This document shows, in pieces, positions 37,459-46,444 of a stretch of DNA of 64,000 nucleotides. The position numbers were made by a program, and so were the translations under genes. The DNA comes from Streptomyces sp. CB02400 (GTDB lineage: Bacteria; Actinomycetota; Actinomycetes; Streptomycetales; Streptomycetaceae), in NCBI RefSeq assembly GCF_001905725.1, contig NZ_LIWB01000001.1:186001-250000 (forward strand), in the 5' to 3' direction. Position 1 is the stretch's first letter, and each line of letters starts with the position of its first letter. Below the pieces are notes generated by a model. That model had not been told where the DNA came from. It worked only from the letters and a program-made list of their open reading frames with translations, and ran no database searches.

Positions 37459-38729
37459 GCCTTGAGCAGTCCGGCGCCGTGCAGGGCGTCGGCCGCGGCG
37501 GCGACGGTGTCGAACGGCAGCCCGGAGCGCTCGGCGACGTCCAGCAGACTGTGCTCGCCGTCGGAGAGGTTGAGCACCCAGAGCATGGCCATCTGGGCCT
37601 GCTTGGCGTCGCTGCGACCGCCGAGCGACTCGTACAACCCCCGCCGCCCGAGCTGTGGTTCGCCGTAGGGACTGAGGTTGAGGTACCGCCGGTTGCGGTC
37701 CAGGACGCCGAACGCCTCGCGGCAGACGGCGAGCGTGTCCGCCATCGCCTCCGGGGAGACGAAGTCCAGGTTGTCCGCCGAGGTGTGATACTCGGGGTAA
37801 CCGGCGTACGGGGTCCGGGTGAGAGAGCCCACGCCGAGGTCGAACCCGGGCGAGCAGAACTGCCGCTCGTCGTAGCCGTACGGCGTGAACTCGACTACGC
37901 GGTGCGGCCGTTCGGAGGCGGCCAGGACGTGCCGCAGCACCCGGTCGATCTCCGCGTCGCCGCGCCTGCTCCGCTTGTACGTCAACTGCCCCGGATCACC
38001 GGCGCAGGCCAGCACCAGCCCGTGCTTGACCCGTTCCACCCGTTCCGCGTTGAGGGCCAGCCAGGTGATCGCCCCGATGGTGCCGGGCGCGAACAGGAAC
38101 CGGTAGGTGTAGTACGGCCTTCGCTCCGCCAGCGTCCGGGCCAGGAACGTCGCCACCGCGATGCCGGCCAGGTTGTCGTTGGCCAGCGACGGGTGGCAGA
38201 CGTGACAGGAGACGATCACCTCGTCGGCGACCTGGCCGGGGACCACGTGCTCGGCGTAGGTGAGGTGGCCGTCGGCGAGCGTGGAGTCGATCCGCACCTC
38301 GTACTCGCCGTCCGGCAGCGCGTCCAGGGTCTCCTGGGCCAGGCAGAACCCCCACTCCGGCCGGTAGTAGCTGGTGCGGTACGGCACCCAGGACGGGTGG
38401 TCCGGCAGGGTGTGCAGGTGCTCGCGCAGCTCGGCCAGCGGCATGGTCGCCGACACCGGCACGCTGTAACCGAGCACGTGCAGACTGGACGCACGGAAGT
38501 CGACGACCCGGCGGCCGGCGGCGTCGGCGACGTACGCGTCCCGGATGTTCCACTCCTGCGGCACCGTCCAGTCGAGCACCTGCGTCCCGGTCGGCACCTC
38601 GTGCACGTGCAGCGGGATGTACTCGCCGACGATCTCCAGGGTGGCGCGCACACCGTCGCCGGTGATGCTCCGGCAGAGCGGGTACAGCCGCTCCACCAGC
38701 TCGTACATCTCCTCGCCGAACGCGGTCAC
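37455..38729 (-). CDS. DUF4910-type aminopeptidase-like protein with C-terminal winged helix
   Basis: 424 residues from the GTG at 38729 (VTAFGEEMYELVERLYPLCR), chosen for its GTGA overlap with the epimerase stop. Architecture: an M28-like zinc peptidase fold with an inserted small domain (DUF2172-like, LHVLGYSVPVS...), candidate metal ligands in CHVCHPSLANDN and HTSADNLDF, and a C-terminal winged-helix tail (about 385-424). This is COG4310, 'polysaccharide biosynthesis protein with aminopeptidase-like domain', found in sugar loci. No reaction is known for it to my knowledge; cleavage or formation of an amide on an amino-sugar is a guess. Confidence 0.8.
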   Translation of the reverse strand: MTAFGEEMYELVERLYPLCRSITGDGVRATLEIVGEYIPLHVHEVPTGTQVLDWTVPQEWNIRDAYVADAAGRRVVDFRASSLHVLGYSVPVSATMPLAELREHLHTLPDHPSWVPYRTSYYRPEWGFCLAQETLDALPDGEYEVRIDSTLADGHLTYAEHVVPGQVADEVIVSCHVCHPSLANDNLAGIAVATFLARTLAERRPYYTYRFLFAPGTIGAITWLALNAERVERVKHGLVLACAGDPGQLTYKRSRRGDAEIDRVLRHVLAASERPHRVVEFTPYGYDERQFCSPGFDLGVGSLTRTPYAGYPEYHTSADNLDFVSPEAMADTLAVCREAFGVLDRNRRYLNLSPYGEPQLGRRGLYESLGGRSDAKQAQMAMLWVLNLSDGEHSLLDVAERSGLPFDTVAAAADALHGAGLLKA

Positions 38730-39751
38730 CGGCGCCACCGCAGGGTGTCGTCGACGGTGCCGGCGTCGGACGCCGCGCGCAGCACGGCGAGGCGGGTGAA
38801 GCGCCGCTCGAAGTCCTCCCGGGTCAGCCCGTGTTTCCGGTAGGCGTCGGCGAGTTCGAGCGCGCCCCGCTTCACCGTCCACTCGCAGTCGAAGCCGGGT
38901 ATCGCGGCGCGGAACCGGGAGAAGTCCACCCGGTACGACCGGGGATCGGCACCGGTCTCCCCGGTGATCACCACCTTCGAGCCGGGTACCGCCTCGGCGA
39001 CCTGCCCGGCGATCTCGGCGACCGTGACGTTGTTGACCTCGCTGCCGATGTTGAACGCCCGGTCGTGCACCGCTTCCCGCGGCGCGGTCAGCGCCGCCGT
39101 GAAGGCCCGCGCGATGTCGGCGGCGTGCACCAGCGGGCGCCAGGGGGTGCCGTCGGAGAGGACAAGGACCTCGCCGGACAAAAGGGCGTGACCCACCAGG
39201 TTGTTCAGCACGATGTCGGCGCGCAGCCGGGGCGAGTACCCGAAGGCGGTGGCGTTGCGCATGTACACCGGGCTGAAGTCGCCGTCACAGAGCGCGTGCA
39301 GGTCGTCCTCCACCCGCACCTTGGACTCCGCGTACGGCGTCACCGGGCGCAGCGGGGCGTCCTCGGTCACCAGCTCGCCGCCGCCGGCGGCGCCGTAGAC
39401 CGAGCAGGTCGACGCGTACAGGAAACGCTGCACCCCGGCGTCGCGGGCCAGCCGGGCGAGCCGTACGGAGGCGTGGTGGTTGATGTCGTAGGTGAGCTCC
39501 GGCGCCAGCGATCCCAGCGGGTCGTTGGACAGGGCGGCCAGGTGGATCACGGCGTCCACCCCGGCCAGGTGGTCGGCCGTGACGTCGCGCAGGTCCACCC
39601 GCCGGCCCGGCGGGTCGGCGGGCGCCGGGCCCAGCAGGCAGTCGGCGAACAGGCCGGCGTCGAGGCCGGTGACCTCGTGTCCGGCGGCCGTGAGGACCGG
39701 GGCCATCACGGTGCCCAGGTAGCCCTGGTGTCCGGTGAGCAGTACGCGCAA
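38726..39751 (-). CDS. NAD-dependent nucleotide-sugar epimerase/dehydratase (extended SDR)
   Basis: 341 residues. NAD motif GHQGYLG (7-13), catalytic Tyr-Lys in PYAESK, Ser/Thr in ASTCSVYG, and RPLVHAADIARAF typical of the extended SDR family. It could be a 4,6-dehydratase, an epimerase or a 4-ketoreductase. Since a CDP-glucose synthase is encoded nearby and no other dehydratase is seen, it is the best local candidate to act on CDP-hexose, but the reaction cannot be read from motifs alone. Confidence 0.85.
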   Translation of the reverse strand: MRVLLTGHQGYLGTVMAPVLTAAGHEVTGLDAGLFADCLLGPAPADPPGRRVDLRDVTADHLAGVDAVIHLAALSNDPLGSLAPELTYDINHHASVRLARLARDAGVQRFLYASTCSVYGAAGGGELVTEDAPLRPVTPYAESKVRVEDDLHALCDGDFSPVYMRNATAFGYSPRLRADIVLNNLVGHALLSGEVLVLSDGTPWRPLVHAADIARAFTAALTAPREAVHDRAFNIGSEVNNVTVAEIAGQVAEAVPGSKVVITGETGADPRSYRVDFSRFRAAIPGFDCEWTVKRGALELADAYRKHGLTREDFERRFTRLAVLRAASDAGTVDDTLRWRR

Positions 39752-39754
39752 GGT

Positions 39755-40402
39755 TCAATCCCCCAGGTCGAGAGTGAGTTTGGTGACGGCGAACGCCTCG
39801 GCGTAGCGCGCGTGGCATTCGATGCCGCGGATCCGGGCGAGGCCGAGGAAGGCCTCCCGGTCGTACCAGGGCCGGTGCCGCTGCGAGGGGTAGTGCTCCT
39901 GCAGCAGCCGCACCTTCTGCTCGGCGGTCTCCGGTGACAGCGGCTGGTACGCCGCCATACGGCCGAGGTCGCCGTCCCACTTGACGATCTCGTAGCCGAG
40001 CACGAGGTGGTCGCGGAACGCGGTGGTCATCAGTCGCGCCAGGCCGCGGTGGTCCTGGTGCGCGTCATCGGTACGCGGGGCGAGGACCAGCTCCGGCTCG
40101 GACCGCGTCCGCAGTTCCTCGACCGCGGCCTTGGCCTCCTCCCAGTGCGCCGGCATCCGGCCGTCCGGCAGCTTGAGCACGGTCAGCCGCAGGTCGGCGT
40201 CCGGGCAGAAGGCGGCGAGCGCGGCCCGTTCCTCCTGCTCCCGCTCGCCGCCACCGCCGGAGAGCACCAGCGCGTCGACGCGGAGACCCGGCCGCGCCAG
40301 GCACATCGTGAGCAGGGTGCCGCCGGCGCCGATGGCGATGTCGTCGCAGTGCGCGCCCACCGCGACGACCCGGTCCAGACGCCCGGCACCGAGCCGGATC
40401 AC
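39755..40402 (-). CDS. PIG-L/LmbE-family deacetylase
   Basis: 215 residues. Zinc motif GAHCDD (H18, D20, D21) where most members have AHPDD, and the second motif HQDH followed by RGLARLM. The family removes N-acetyl groups from sugars (GlcNAc-PI, MshB) or related amides. In this operon it would deacetylate an amino sugar or intermediate. The GTG at 40402 overlaps the cytidylyltransferase stop. The start VIRLGAGRLDRVVAVGAH fits the family. Confidence 0.85.
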   Translation of the reverse strand: MIRLGAGRLDRVVAVGAHCDDIAIGAGGTLLTMCLARPGLRVDALVLSGGGGEREQEERAALAAFCPDADLRLTVLKLPDGRMPAHWEEAKAAVEELRTRSEPELVLAPRTDDAHQDHRGLARLMTTAFRDHLVLGYEIVKWDGDLGRMAAYQPLSPETAEQKVRLLQEHYPSQRHRPWYDREAFLGLARIRGIECHARYAEAFAVTKLTLDLGD

Positions 40403-41193
40403 GCGCCCACCCCCGCGCCGTCCCGCTCCCACACGGCCCACGGGCGGTCGCCCCGGGCGTAGGCGGCGTCGAGCGCGGCCCGCTCCTTGACGGTGTCGGT
40501 CGGCTTCCAGAAGCCGCGGTGCCGGTGCGCCACCAGCCGCCCCTGCTTGGCCAGCCCCGCGCAACCGTCGGCGACCAGGTCCCCGTCCTCCGGGATGTGG
40601 TCGAAGACCTCCTGACGGAGCACGAAGTAGCCGCCGTTCTCCCACAGCGGCATGTCGCTCACCGCGGTGATGCCTCCCACCAGGCCGTCCTCGCCCAACT
40701 CCACGCAGTGGAACGAGGACTGCGGCGGCACCACCATCATCGACGCGCCGGCGTCGCGCCGGGCGAACCTCTCGATCATCTCCGGCAGCGGGGCGTCGGT
40801 GAGCACGTCGGCGTAGTTGGCGAGGAACATCTCGTCGCCGTCCAGGTGGTGCCGCACCCGGCGCAGCCGCTCCCCGATCGGTGACTCGATGCCGGTCTGC
40901 GCGAACGTGATCGTCCAGTCGGAGATGTCGGTGGACAGCAGCTCGGTCCGTCCGCCGCGCAGCACGAAGTCGTTGGACGTCGTCTCCTCGTAGTTGAGGA
41001 AGAAGTCCTTGATGTGGTGGGCCCCGTAGCCGAGGCACAGGATGAACTCGGTGTGTCCGAAGTGCGCGTAGTAGCGCATGACGTGCCAGATCAGCGGCCG
41101 GGGGCCGACCATCGCCATCGGCTTGGGCACGTCGTCCGCGGCGCCGCTGCGCATCCGCATCCCGTAACCGCCGCAGAACAGTACGACCTTCAT
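40399..41193 (-). CDS. rfbF: Glucose-1-phosphate cytidylyltransferase-like
   Basis: 264 residues, matching RfbF in length. The nucleotidyltransferase motif is FCGGYGMRMR (6-15). Family-specific strings include PKPMAMVGPRPLIWHVMRYYAHFGHTEF, ILCLGYGAHHIKDFFLNY, FLANYADVLTD and ENGGYFVLRQEVFDHI. It makes CDP-glucose from CTP and glucose-1-phosphate, the entry to CDP-linked 6-deoxy and branched sugars (paratose, tyvelose, yersiniose). Overlaps both neighbours. Confidence 0.9.
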   Translation of the reverse strand: MKVVLFCGGYGMRMRSGAADDVPKPMAMVGPRPLIWHVMRYYAHFGHTEFILCLGYGAHHIKDFFLNYEETTSNDFVLRGGRTELLSTDISDWTITFAQTGIESPIGERLRRVRHHLDGDEMFLANYADVLTDAPLPEMIERFARRDAGASMMVVPPQSSFHCVELGEDGLVGGITAVSDMPLWENGGYFVLRQEVFDHIPEDGDLVADGCAGLAKQGRLVAHRHRGFWKPTDTVKERAALDAAYARGDRPWAVWERDGAGVGA

Positions 41194-42440
41194 GCTGTGA
41201 CCTCTCGGGACGGGGCCTCGACGATGCTCAGTTCCGGTATGGGGAAGACCAGCCGGCCGCCCCACTCGTGCACGAAGGACAGTTGCTCGACCAGCTCGGC
41301 CCGCAGGTTCCACGGCAGGACGAGGACGTAGTCCGGCCGGTCGGCGGCGATCCGCTCGGGCGCCAGGACCGGGATGCGGGTGCCCGGGGTGAACCTGCCG
41401 TGCTTGTAGGGGTTGCGGTCGACCGTGTACGGGAGCAGGTCGGGCCGGATGCCGCAGTGGTTGAGCAGGGTGTTGCCCTTGCCCGGGGCGCCGTAGCCGA
41501 CGACCGTCTCGCCGCGCTCGGCCGCCTCGATGAGGAACCGCAGCAGGTCCCGGCGCACCTTGGCCACCCGGGCGGAGAACTCGGCGTACCCGGTCGGCTC
41601 CTGGAGCCCGGCGGCCTTCTCCCGGTCCAGCACCTCGGCCACCCGCCCGCCCGGCTCGCCGGCCGCCTCGGCGGGACGGGCCCACAGCCGGACGGAACCG
41701 CCGTGCGTGGGCAGCAGCTCGACGTCCACCAGCGTGAGTCCGCCGCTCGCCAGCGCCCGGGCCGCGGACGCGACCGTGTAGTACTGGAAGTGCTCGTGGT
41801 AGATCGTGTCGTACTGGTTCTCCTCGATCAGCGTCAGCAGGTGCTGCACCTCGATGGAGACCCAGCCGTCGTCGGCGACCAGGGCGCGCAGACCCTGGGT
41901 GAACCCGACGACGTCGGGGATGTGCGCGTACACGTTGTTGGCCACGACCAGGTCCGCCGGGCCGTGCTCGGCGCGGACGGCCGAACCGGTGTCCGGGCTC
42001 AGGAACTCCGTGAGCGTGGGCACACCCGCCTCGCGCGCCGCGGCGCCGACGTTCACCGACGGCTCGATGCCCAGGCAGCGGATGCCCCGGTCCACCACGT
42101 GCCGCAGCAGGTACCCGTCGTTGCTCGCGACCTCGACCACGAAGGCGTCGGGGCCGAGTCCCACCCGTTCCACGGCGTCCGCGACGAACGTGCGCGCGTG
42201 CTCCACCCAGGAGGTGGAGTAGGAGGAGAAGTACGCGTACTCCTTGAACGTCTCCTCCGGCGTGATCAGCGGCGGGATCTGCGCCAGCCAGCAGTCGGTG
42301 CAGACCCGCAGGTGCAGCGGGTAGGCGGGCTCCGGCTGATCCAGTTGGTCCGCGGCGAGGAAGCTCTCACATGGTGGCGTCGCCCCGAGATCGACGACGC
42401 TCGCCATCGCTTCCGAGCCGCAGAGTCGGCATCGTGTCAT
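41190..42440 (-). CDS. Nucleotide-sugar C-methyltransferase (zinc-finger, SAM-dependent)
   Basis: 416 residues in three parts: an N-terminal zinc-binding domain (CRLCGS, CTDCW), a SAM Rossmann domain (about 100-200; VVEVASNDGYLLRHV, then ANNVYAHIPDV) and a C-terminal Rossmann-like domain (GETVVGYGAPGKGNTLLNHCG). This is the architecture of TylC3-type sugar C-3 methyltransferases, which act on 4-keto nucleotide sugars using an HEHFxYY motif, present here as YHEHFQYYT. So the product sugar is probably branched by a methyl group. Confidence 0.9.
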   Translation of the reverse strand: MTRCRLCGSEAMASVVDLGATPPCESFLAADQLDQPEPAYPLHLRVCTDCWLAQIPPLITPEETFKEYAYFSSYSTSWVEHARTFVADAVERVGLGPDAFVVEVASNDGYLLRHVVDRGIRCLGIEPSVNVGAAAREAGVPTLTEFLSPDTGSAVRAEHGPADLVVANNVYAHIPDVVGFTQGLRALVADDGWVSIEVQHLLTLIEENQYDTIYHEHFQYYTVASAARALASGGLTLVDVELLPTHGGSVRLWARPAEAAGEPGGRVAEVLDREKAAGLQEPTGYAEFSARVAKVRRDLLRFLIEAAERGETVVGYGAPGKGNTLLNHCGIRPDLLPYTVDRNPYKHGRFTPGTRIPVLAPERIAADRPDYVLVLPWNLRAELVEQLSFVHEWGGRLVFPIPELSIVEAPSREVTA

Positions 42441-43678
42441 CTGCTGTCCCCATCCCCCCTGCCCGCGCGGGTGTCCCCGCCGCGAGCCAGTGCCGACCGC
42501 CCCGCGATCGCGGCGCGGTATCCCTCCACCAGGCGCTCCAGGCCGACGGCCGGGCTGAAACCCTGCTCGTATCGGCGCCGGGCCGCCCGGCCCATCTCCC
42601 GGTTGCGGCCCTGGTCGGCCGCGATCCGGCGTATGCGGGACGCGAGCGAGGCGGCCTCGCCCGGCCGGTGCAGCAGCCCGGTCACCCCGTCCTCGACGAG
42701 TTCGGTGAAGGCGCCGTGACCGGCGGCGACGGTCGGCACTCCGGCCGCCATCGCCTCCACGACCACCAGGCCGAACGCCTCCAGCCACGTCGAGGGAGCC
42801 ACCACGGCCACCGATCGTGCGATCGCCTGCCGGCATTCCTCGGTGTCGTACAGGCCGACGTACCGCACGTCGTCCCGGCCCGCCGCCCAGGCGGTCACCT
42901 CCGGCTCCAGCGGCCCCGTACCGGCGATCACGAGCGGCACGCCCACACCGCCGCCGGCGGCGATCTCGTCCCACGCGGTCATGAGCAGCCGTACGCCCTT
43001 GGCCTCGGCGAGCCGGCCGAGGTAGAGCAGATGCTCGCCGTCGCCCGAGCGGCGGGCGTCCGGGTCGGGCACGAAGTTGTGCTTCACCGCCAGCCGTTCG
43101 GCGGGCATGCCGGCCCCCACCAGGACGTCGCGCTGCGCCGCGGAGATGCAGAAGAACCGCTCCACGCCGGACCACCACCGCCGCCGGTTGACCGACAGGC
43201 TGACCGCGAGCGGCACCGTCGCCGGCCGGGAGTTCCGGTAGCAGCCGTGCCGGACGGCGGGCAGCGGCGTCGACCCGACGCACTCGGTGCACGGCCGGCC
43301 GTCCCGCTGGAGCGTGCCGGGCGGGCAGACCTGGGTGTAGTTGTGCAGCGTGGCGACGGCCGGCACACCCGCGTCGGCGCAGGCGGCCAGCACCGCCGGC
43401 GACAGCAGCGGGAAGACGTTGTGGACGTGCACCACGTCCGGCCGTTCGGCGCGCAGCCGGGCGGCGAGCTCCGTGCGGACCGCCGGGTTCCACGGCACGA
43501 GCAGCGGCAGGGCGGCCTTGCGCGGCAGGGACATGGCGGCGATGTCGTCGCTGCGCCGCTCGAACACCTCGACCCGGTGGCCGGCCCCGCGCAGCAGCGC
43601 CACCTCCTGGTCGACGACCTTGTTCTCCCCGCTCGGCTGCGCCGAGGCGTAACGGTTGTGCACCACGAGGACGTGCAT
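42437..43678 (-). CDS. Family 4 glycosyltransferase
   Basis: 413 residues, GT-B fold. N-terminal domain: VVHNRYASAQPSGENKVVDQEV and DVVHVHNVFPLLSP. C-terminal nucleotide-sugar site: LLYLGRLAEAKGVRLLM, PSTWLEAFGLVVVEAMAAGVPTVAAGHGAFTELV, the EX7E-like signature. A Cys-containing loop (VCPPGTLQRDGRPCTECVG...HGCYRNS) is common in this subgroup. Retaining enzyme adding a sugar to the lipid-linked repeat. Overlaps the methyltransferase gene by 4 bp. Confidence 0.9.
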   Translation of the reverse strand: MHVLVVHNRYASAQPSGENKVVDQEVALLRGAGHRVEVFERRSDDIAAMSLPRKAALPLLVPWNPAVRTELAARLRAERPDVVHVHNVFPLLSPAVLAACADAGVPAVATLHNYTQVCPPGTLQRDGRPCTECVGSTPLPAVRHGCYRNSRPATVPLAVSLSVNRRRWWSGVERFFCISAAQRDVLVGAGMPAERLAVKHNFVPDPDARRSGDGEHLLYLGRLAEAKGVRLLMTAWDEIAAGGGVGVPLVIAGTGPLEPEVTAWAAGRDDVRYVGLYDTEECRQAIARSVAVVAPSTWLEAFGLVVVEAMAAGVPTVAAGHGAFTELVEDGVTGLLHRPGEAASLASRIRRIAADQGRNREMGRAARRRYEQGFSPAVGLERLVEGYRAAIAGRSALARGGDTRAGRGDGDSR

Positions 43679-43680
43679 GC

Positions 43681-44922
43681 TCAGCTCACCTCCGATCTCT
43701 GGGCCCAGCGCGGAACGCGTCGTCGGGGGACGTCGGGCGCCGGGAGGGGCGTGGCCGGGGCGGGTGCCGCGAGGAGCGAGGCGGCCACGGCCAGATGCAG
43801 CAGGTACGGCGAGGCGTCACCCAGCCCGGCCTCGGTGTACGACGCGATCGCGCAGTAGCTGATCAGGAAGATCGCGCAGGCCCTCGACAGCGACGGCGGC
43901 CGCAGCAACGCGACACCGCCCAGCACGACGACGAACGCCGCCACCAGGACGACACCGGTCATGCCCTGCTCGTGGTAGACGGCCAGCCAGCTGTTGTCGA
44001 TCGGCAGCCCGCCGAACGACTTGTCGCCCAGGCCCGCGCCGAGCAGGTACTCCGAGGTCGTCCGGTCCGCCGCCAGCAGGGCGTCCCAGACCTTGGCCCG
44101 GCCGGTGAGGCTGGTGAAGTTCTCCTGGCTCTGCCCGCGCAGGAACCACGCCTGCACCGCGGAGCCGAGCACCACCGCGGCGACGGCGGCGCACAGCACC
44201 GTCCAGGTGAAGAACCGGCGGGCGGCGGCGCTGGTCAGGACGAGCGAGCCGATCGCCAGCGCCAGCCCGACGAGCAGGCCGACCGTGGCCGTCCGGGTAT
44301 GGGTCAGCGCGAGCAGGACGAGTGACGGCACGATGACCACCGCCGCGCTGCCCCGGTCGGTCCGGCGGCCCAGCAGGAGCAGCACGGTGAGCCCGATGAT
44401 CACCGCGGCGTACTGTCCGATCTGCGGCGGGGTGAGCGGCCACAACGCGCCGACCAGCCGCCCGCCGTAGAGGTCGGGCAGGGCGGCGCCCGGTGAGATC
44501 GCCAGGCCGGCGGCGACCGACCCGAGGACGACGAAGTACATCCGGATGTGGTGCCGTACGAACGTCGTGCCGCCGTCCCACCAGCGGCTGAGCAGCCACA
44601 GCGTGGCGACGAAGAGAGCCAGCCGGGCGCAGCGGAACAGCGCGCCGAACCCGGACTCCGGGTCCGCGCTGGAGATCACGCTCGGCACCAGCAGCAGGGT
44701 GAGCAGGAACAGGTAGGCGCTCGGCCGGACGCGCAGCCGGAGATTGACCGCGAGCGCCAGCGTGAACGCGACGGCCAGCGCGCCCATGGTGACCATCTGG
44801 ATGAGGGAACGGGGCAGTGGGACGATGGTCTTCGCCCCGGCGGAGCCGAGCGTGTTGAGGACCAGCAGCCCCCAGGCCGTCCCGACGAGCTTCGGCGTGC
44901 GGTCCGTGCCCATCTCAACCAC
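43681..44922 (-). CDS. Wzy-like polymerase / O-antigen-ligase-family membrane protein
   Basis: 413 residues, about 10-12 membrane helices, with a large loop between late helices (HTRTATVGLLVGLALA; FLRGQSQENFTSLTGRAKVW; GAGLGDKSFGGLPIDNSWLAVYHEQGMTG). The NFTSLTGR and IDNSWLxxxxExG strings are typical of Wzy/O-antigen polymerases. It would polymerise the flipped repeat units outside the membrane. Start is GTG 44922, or ATG 44913 just after the preceding stop; the ends are equally plausible. Confidence 0.85.
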   Translation of the reverse strand: MVEMGTDRTPKLVGTAWGLLVLNTLGSAGAKTIVPLPRSLIQMVTMGALAVAFTLALAVNLRLRVRPSAYLFLLTLLLVPSVISSADPESGFGALFRCARLALFVATLWLLSRWWDGGTTFVRHHIRMYFVVLGSVAAGLAISPGAALPDLYGGRLVGALWPLTPPQIGQYAAVIIGLTVLLLLGRRTDRGSAAVVIVPSLVLLALTHTRTATVGLLVGLALAIGSLVLTSAAARRFFTWTVLCAAVAAVVLGSAVQAWFLRGQSQENFTSLTGRAKVWDALLAADRTTSEYLLGAGLGDKSFGGLPIDNSWLAVYHEQGMTGVVLVAAFVVVLGGVALLRPPSLSRACAIFLISYCAIASYTEAGLGDASPYLLHLAVAASLLAAPAPATPLPAPDVPRRRVPRWAQRSEVS

Positions 44923-46441
44923 CGCCCTGCGCGCGGAAGGTGCTGCCCGCGTCCTGCCGGTACGGATGCCCCTGCCACTGCACGGCGTCGAGCACCCTGC
45001 TCGGGTCGTGGGCGGTGAACCTCCACGGTCCGACGTAGGTGTTGTCGTGCCAGCGGTTGTGCTGCTCGCGGGTGATCGCCTCGGACACCCGCTCGCCCTG
45101 GTACGGCGACCAGTCCGGGTAGGTGCCGTAGTTGGCCAGCACCGCCATCCGGTCGCACATCACCGTGCAGTCGACGACGGACTTGTCCAGCACGAAGCGG
45201 TTGTCGTGGATGTCCACCCGCTGGGTCCTCCAGCGGCAGTCGGCGTAGAGCGGTGCGGTGGCGATCGCCGGCTGCGCGCAGCGGTCCTTGTCCTTCACCA
45301 GCAGCGTGCAGTCACCGGACGAGGTGTTGGCGGGGCTGTTGCAGAACCGGTCGGCGTTCTCCCACAGGGTGATCCCGGACCAGTTGTCCTCCAGCACGTT
45401 CCGGTGGATCTCGATCCTGTCGGTGCGGGCCCGGACCCGTGGTTCGCCGCCGGACTCGGAGATGTAGACGGTCGCGAACGGGAAGGTGTCGCCGCGGTCG
45501 GCGTACCTGCGGCCCTCGACCCAGTTGTTCCGCCGGATCGTGTTGTCCCGGACGACCGCGTTGTAGCTGGTCTCGTAGATCAGCGCGGCACCGTCGTTCT
45601 CCTCCAGCACGTTGCCCTCGATGCGGAAGTCGTTGTTGTTGGTGTCCGCCCACAATCCGGTCCCGCGGTTGTCGTGCACCCAGTTGCCGCGTACGTCGGC
45701 GCCGTCGACGGCCCAGAACTTGACGCCTCCGGTGCAGCCGCAGCCCGGCCGCCGCCGCTCCCAGTCACCGGTGTTGTTGCCCGTGATCTCGTTGCCCTCG
45801 ACCACCAGGTCGTGGAGGTTGCCGTCGGCCTTGTAGGCGTTCATGCCGTACTGGCCGTTGTCGCGCAGGCAGTTGGCGCGCACCTGCTGGCGGGCGCCGG
45901 CCATCAGCCCGGCGCCGGAGTTGTTCCGGATCGTCGAGTGCTCGATCACCCACCCGTCGGCCGAGTCGTGGTTGACCACGCCCTCGTCGTGCGGCGCGAC
46001 GAACCCCTGCACGGTCAGGTGGCGGAGGATGACGTCGCGGGCGGTGCCGCCGAACGCGTACTGGTTGGTCCTGCGGCCGTCGAGCACCGCGCCCGGCGCG
46101 CCGAGGTAGGTGTTCCCCTCCTTGGGGACGACCTGGGCGTAGCGGTCCGGGTCGAGCCGGTGCTTGCCCGGCCGGAGCCAGAACGTGGTGCCCGGGGGAC
46201 TGCTCTTGGTCTTCGCGGCCAGGTCACCGGCGACCGCGGGGTCGACCGTCACCGCGCCCGCCGGCGCCTTCGCCGGCCCGGCGGCGGGCTTGTCGCACAC
46301 CCGGGCCACGGACGCGGACGGCGTGGCGGTCGGCTTCGGCCGCGCGTCCGGCGTGCCGCTGTCACAGCCGGTCGCCGCCGCCAGCAGGACCAGCGTCAGC
46401 GGTGCCGCCGGTAACGCCCGGTGCCGCCACTTCATCCCCAC
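44915..46441 (-). CDS. Lipoprotein with right-handed parallel beta-helix
   Basis: About 508 residues. Lipoprotein signal ending LLAAATGC (Cys 26), then a Pro/Thr/Ser linker. Residues about 120-460 are beta-helix coils with repeated Asn/Gly turns (VIEHSTIRNNSGAGL, VRGNWVHDNRGTGLW, FRIEGNVLEENDGAAL). Several Cys pairs suggest disulfides. This fold occurs in polysaccharide lyases and in mannuronan C5-epimerases such as AlgG; catalytic residues cannot be assigned. Located outside the membrane, it may modify or trim the polymer. Starts GTG 46441 or ATG 46435. Confidence 0.8.
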   Translation of the reverse strand: MGMKWRHRALPAAPLTLVLLAAATGCDSGTPDARPKPTATPSASVARVCDKPAAGPAKAPAGAVTVDPAVAGDLAAKTKSSPPGTTFWLRPGKHRLDPDRYAQVVPKEGNTYLGAPGAVLDGRRTNQYAFGGTARDVILRHLTVQGFVAPHDEGVVNHDSADGWVIEHSTIRNNSGAGLMAGARQQVRANCLRDNGQYGMNAYKADGNLHDLVVEGNEITGNNTGDWERRRPGCGCTGGVKFWAVDGADVRGNWVHDNRGTGLWADTNNNDFRIEGNVLEENDGAALIYETSYNAVVRDNTIRRNNWVEGRRYADRGDTFPFATVYISESGGEPRVRARTDRIEIHRNVLEDNWSGITLWENADRFCNSPANTSSGDCTLLVKDKDRCAQPAIATAPLYADCRWRTQRVDIHDNRFVLDKSVVDCTVMCDRMAVLANYGTYPDWSPYQGERVSEAITREQHNRWHDNTYVGPWRFTAHDPSRVLDAVQWQGHPYRQDAGSTFRAQGGG

Positions 46442-46444
46442 GGA

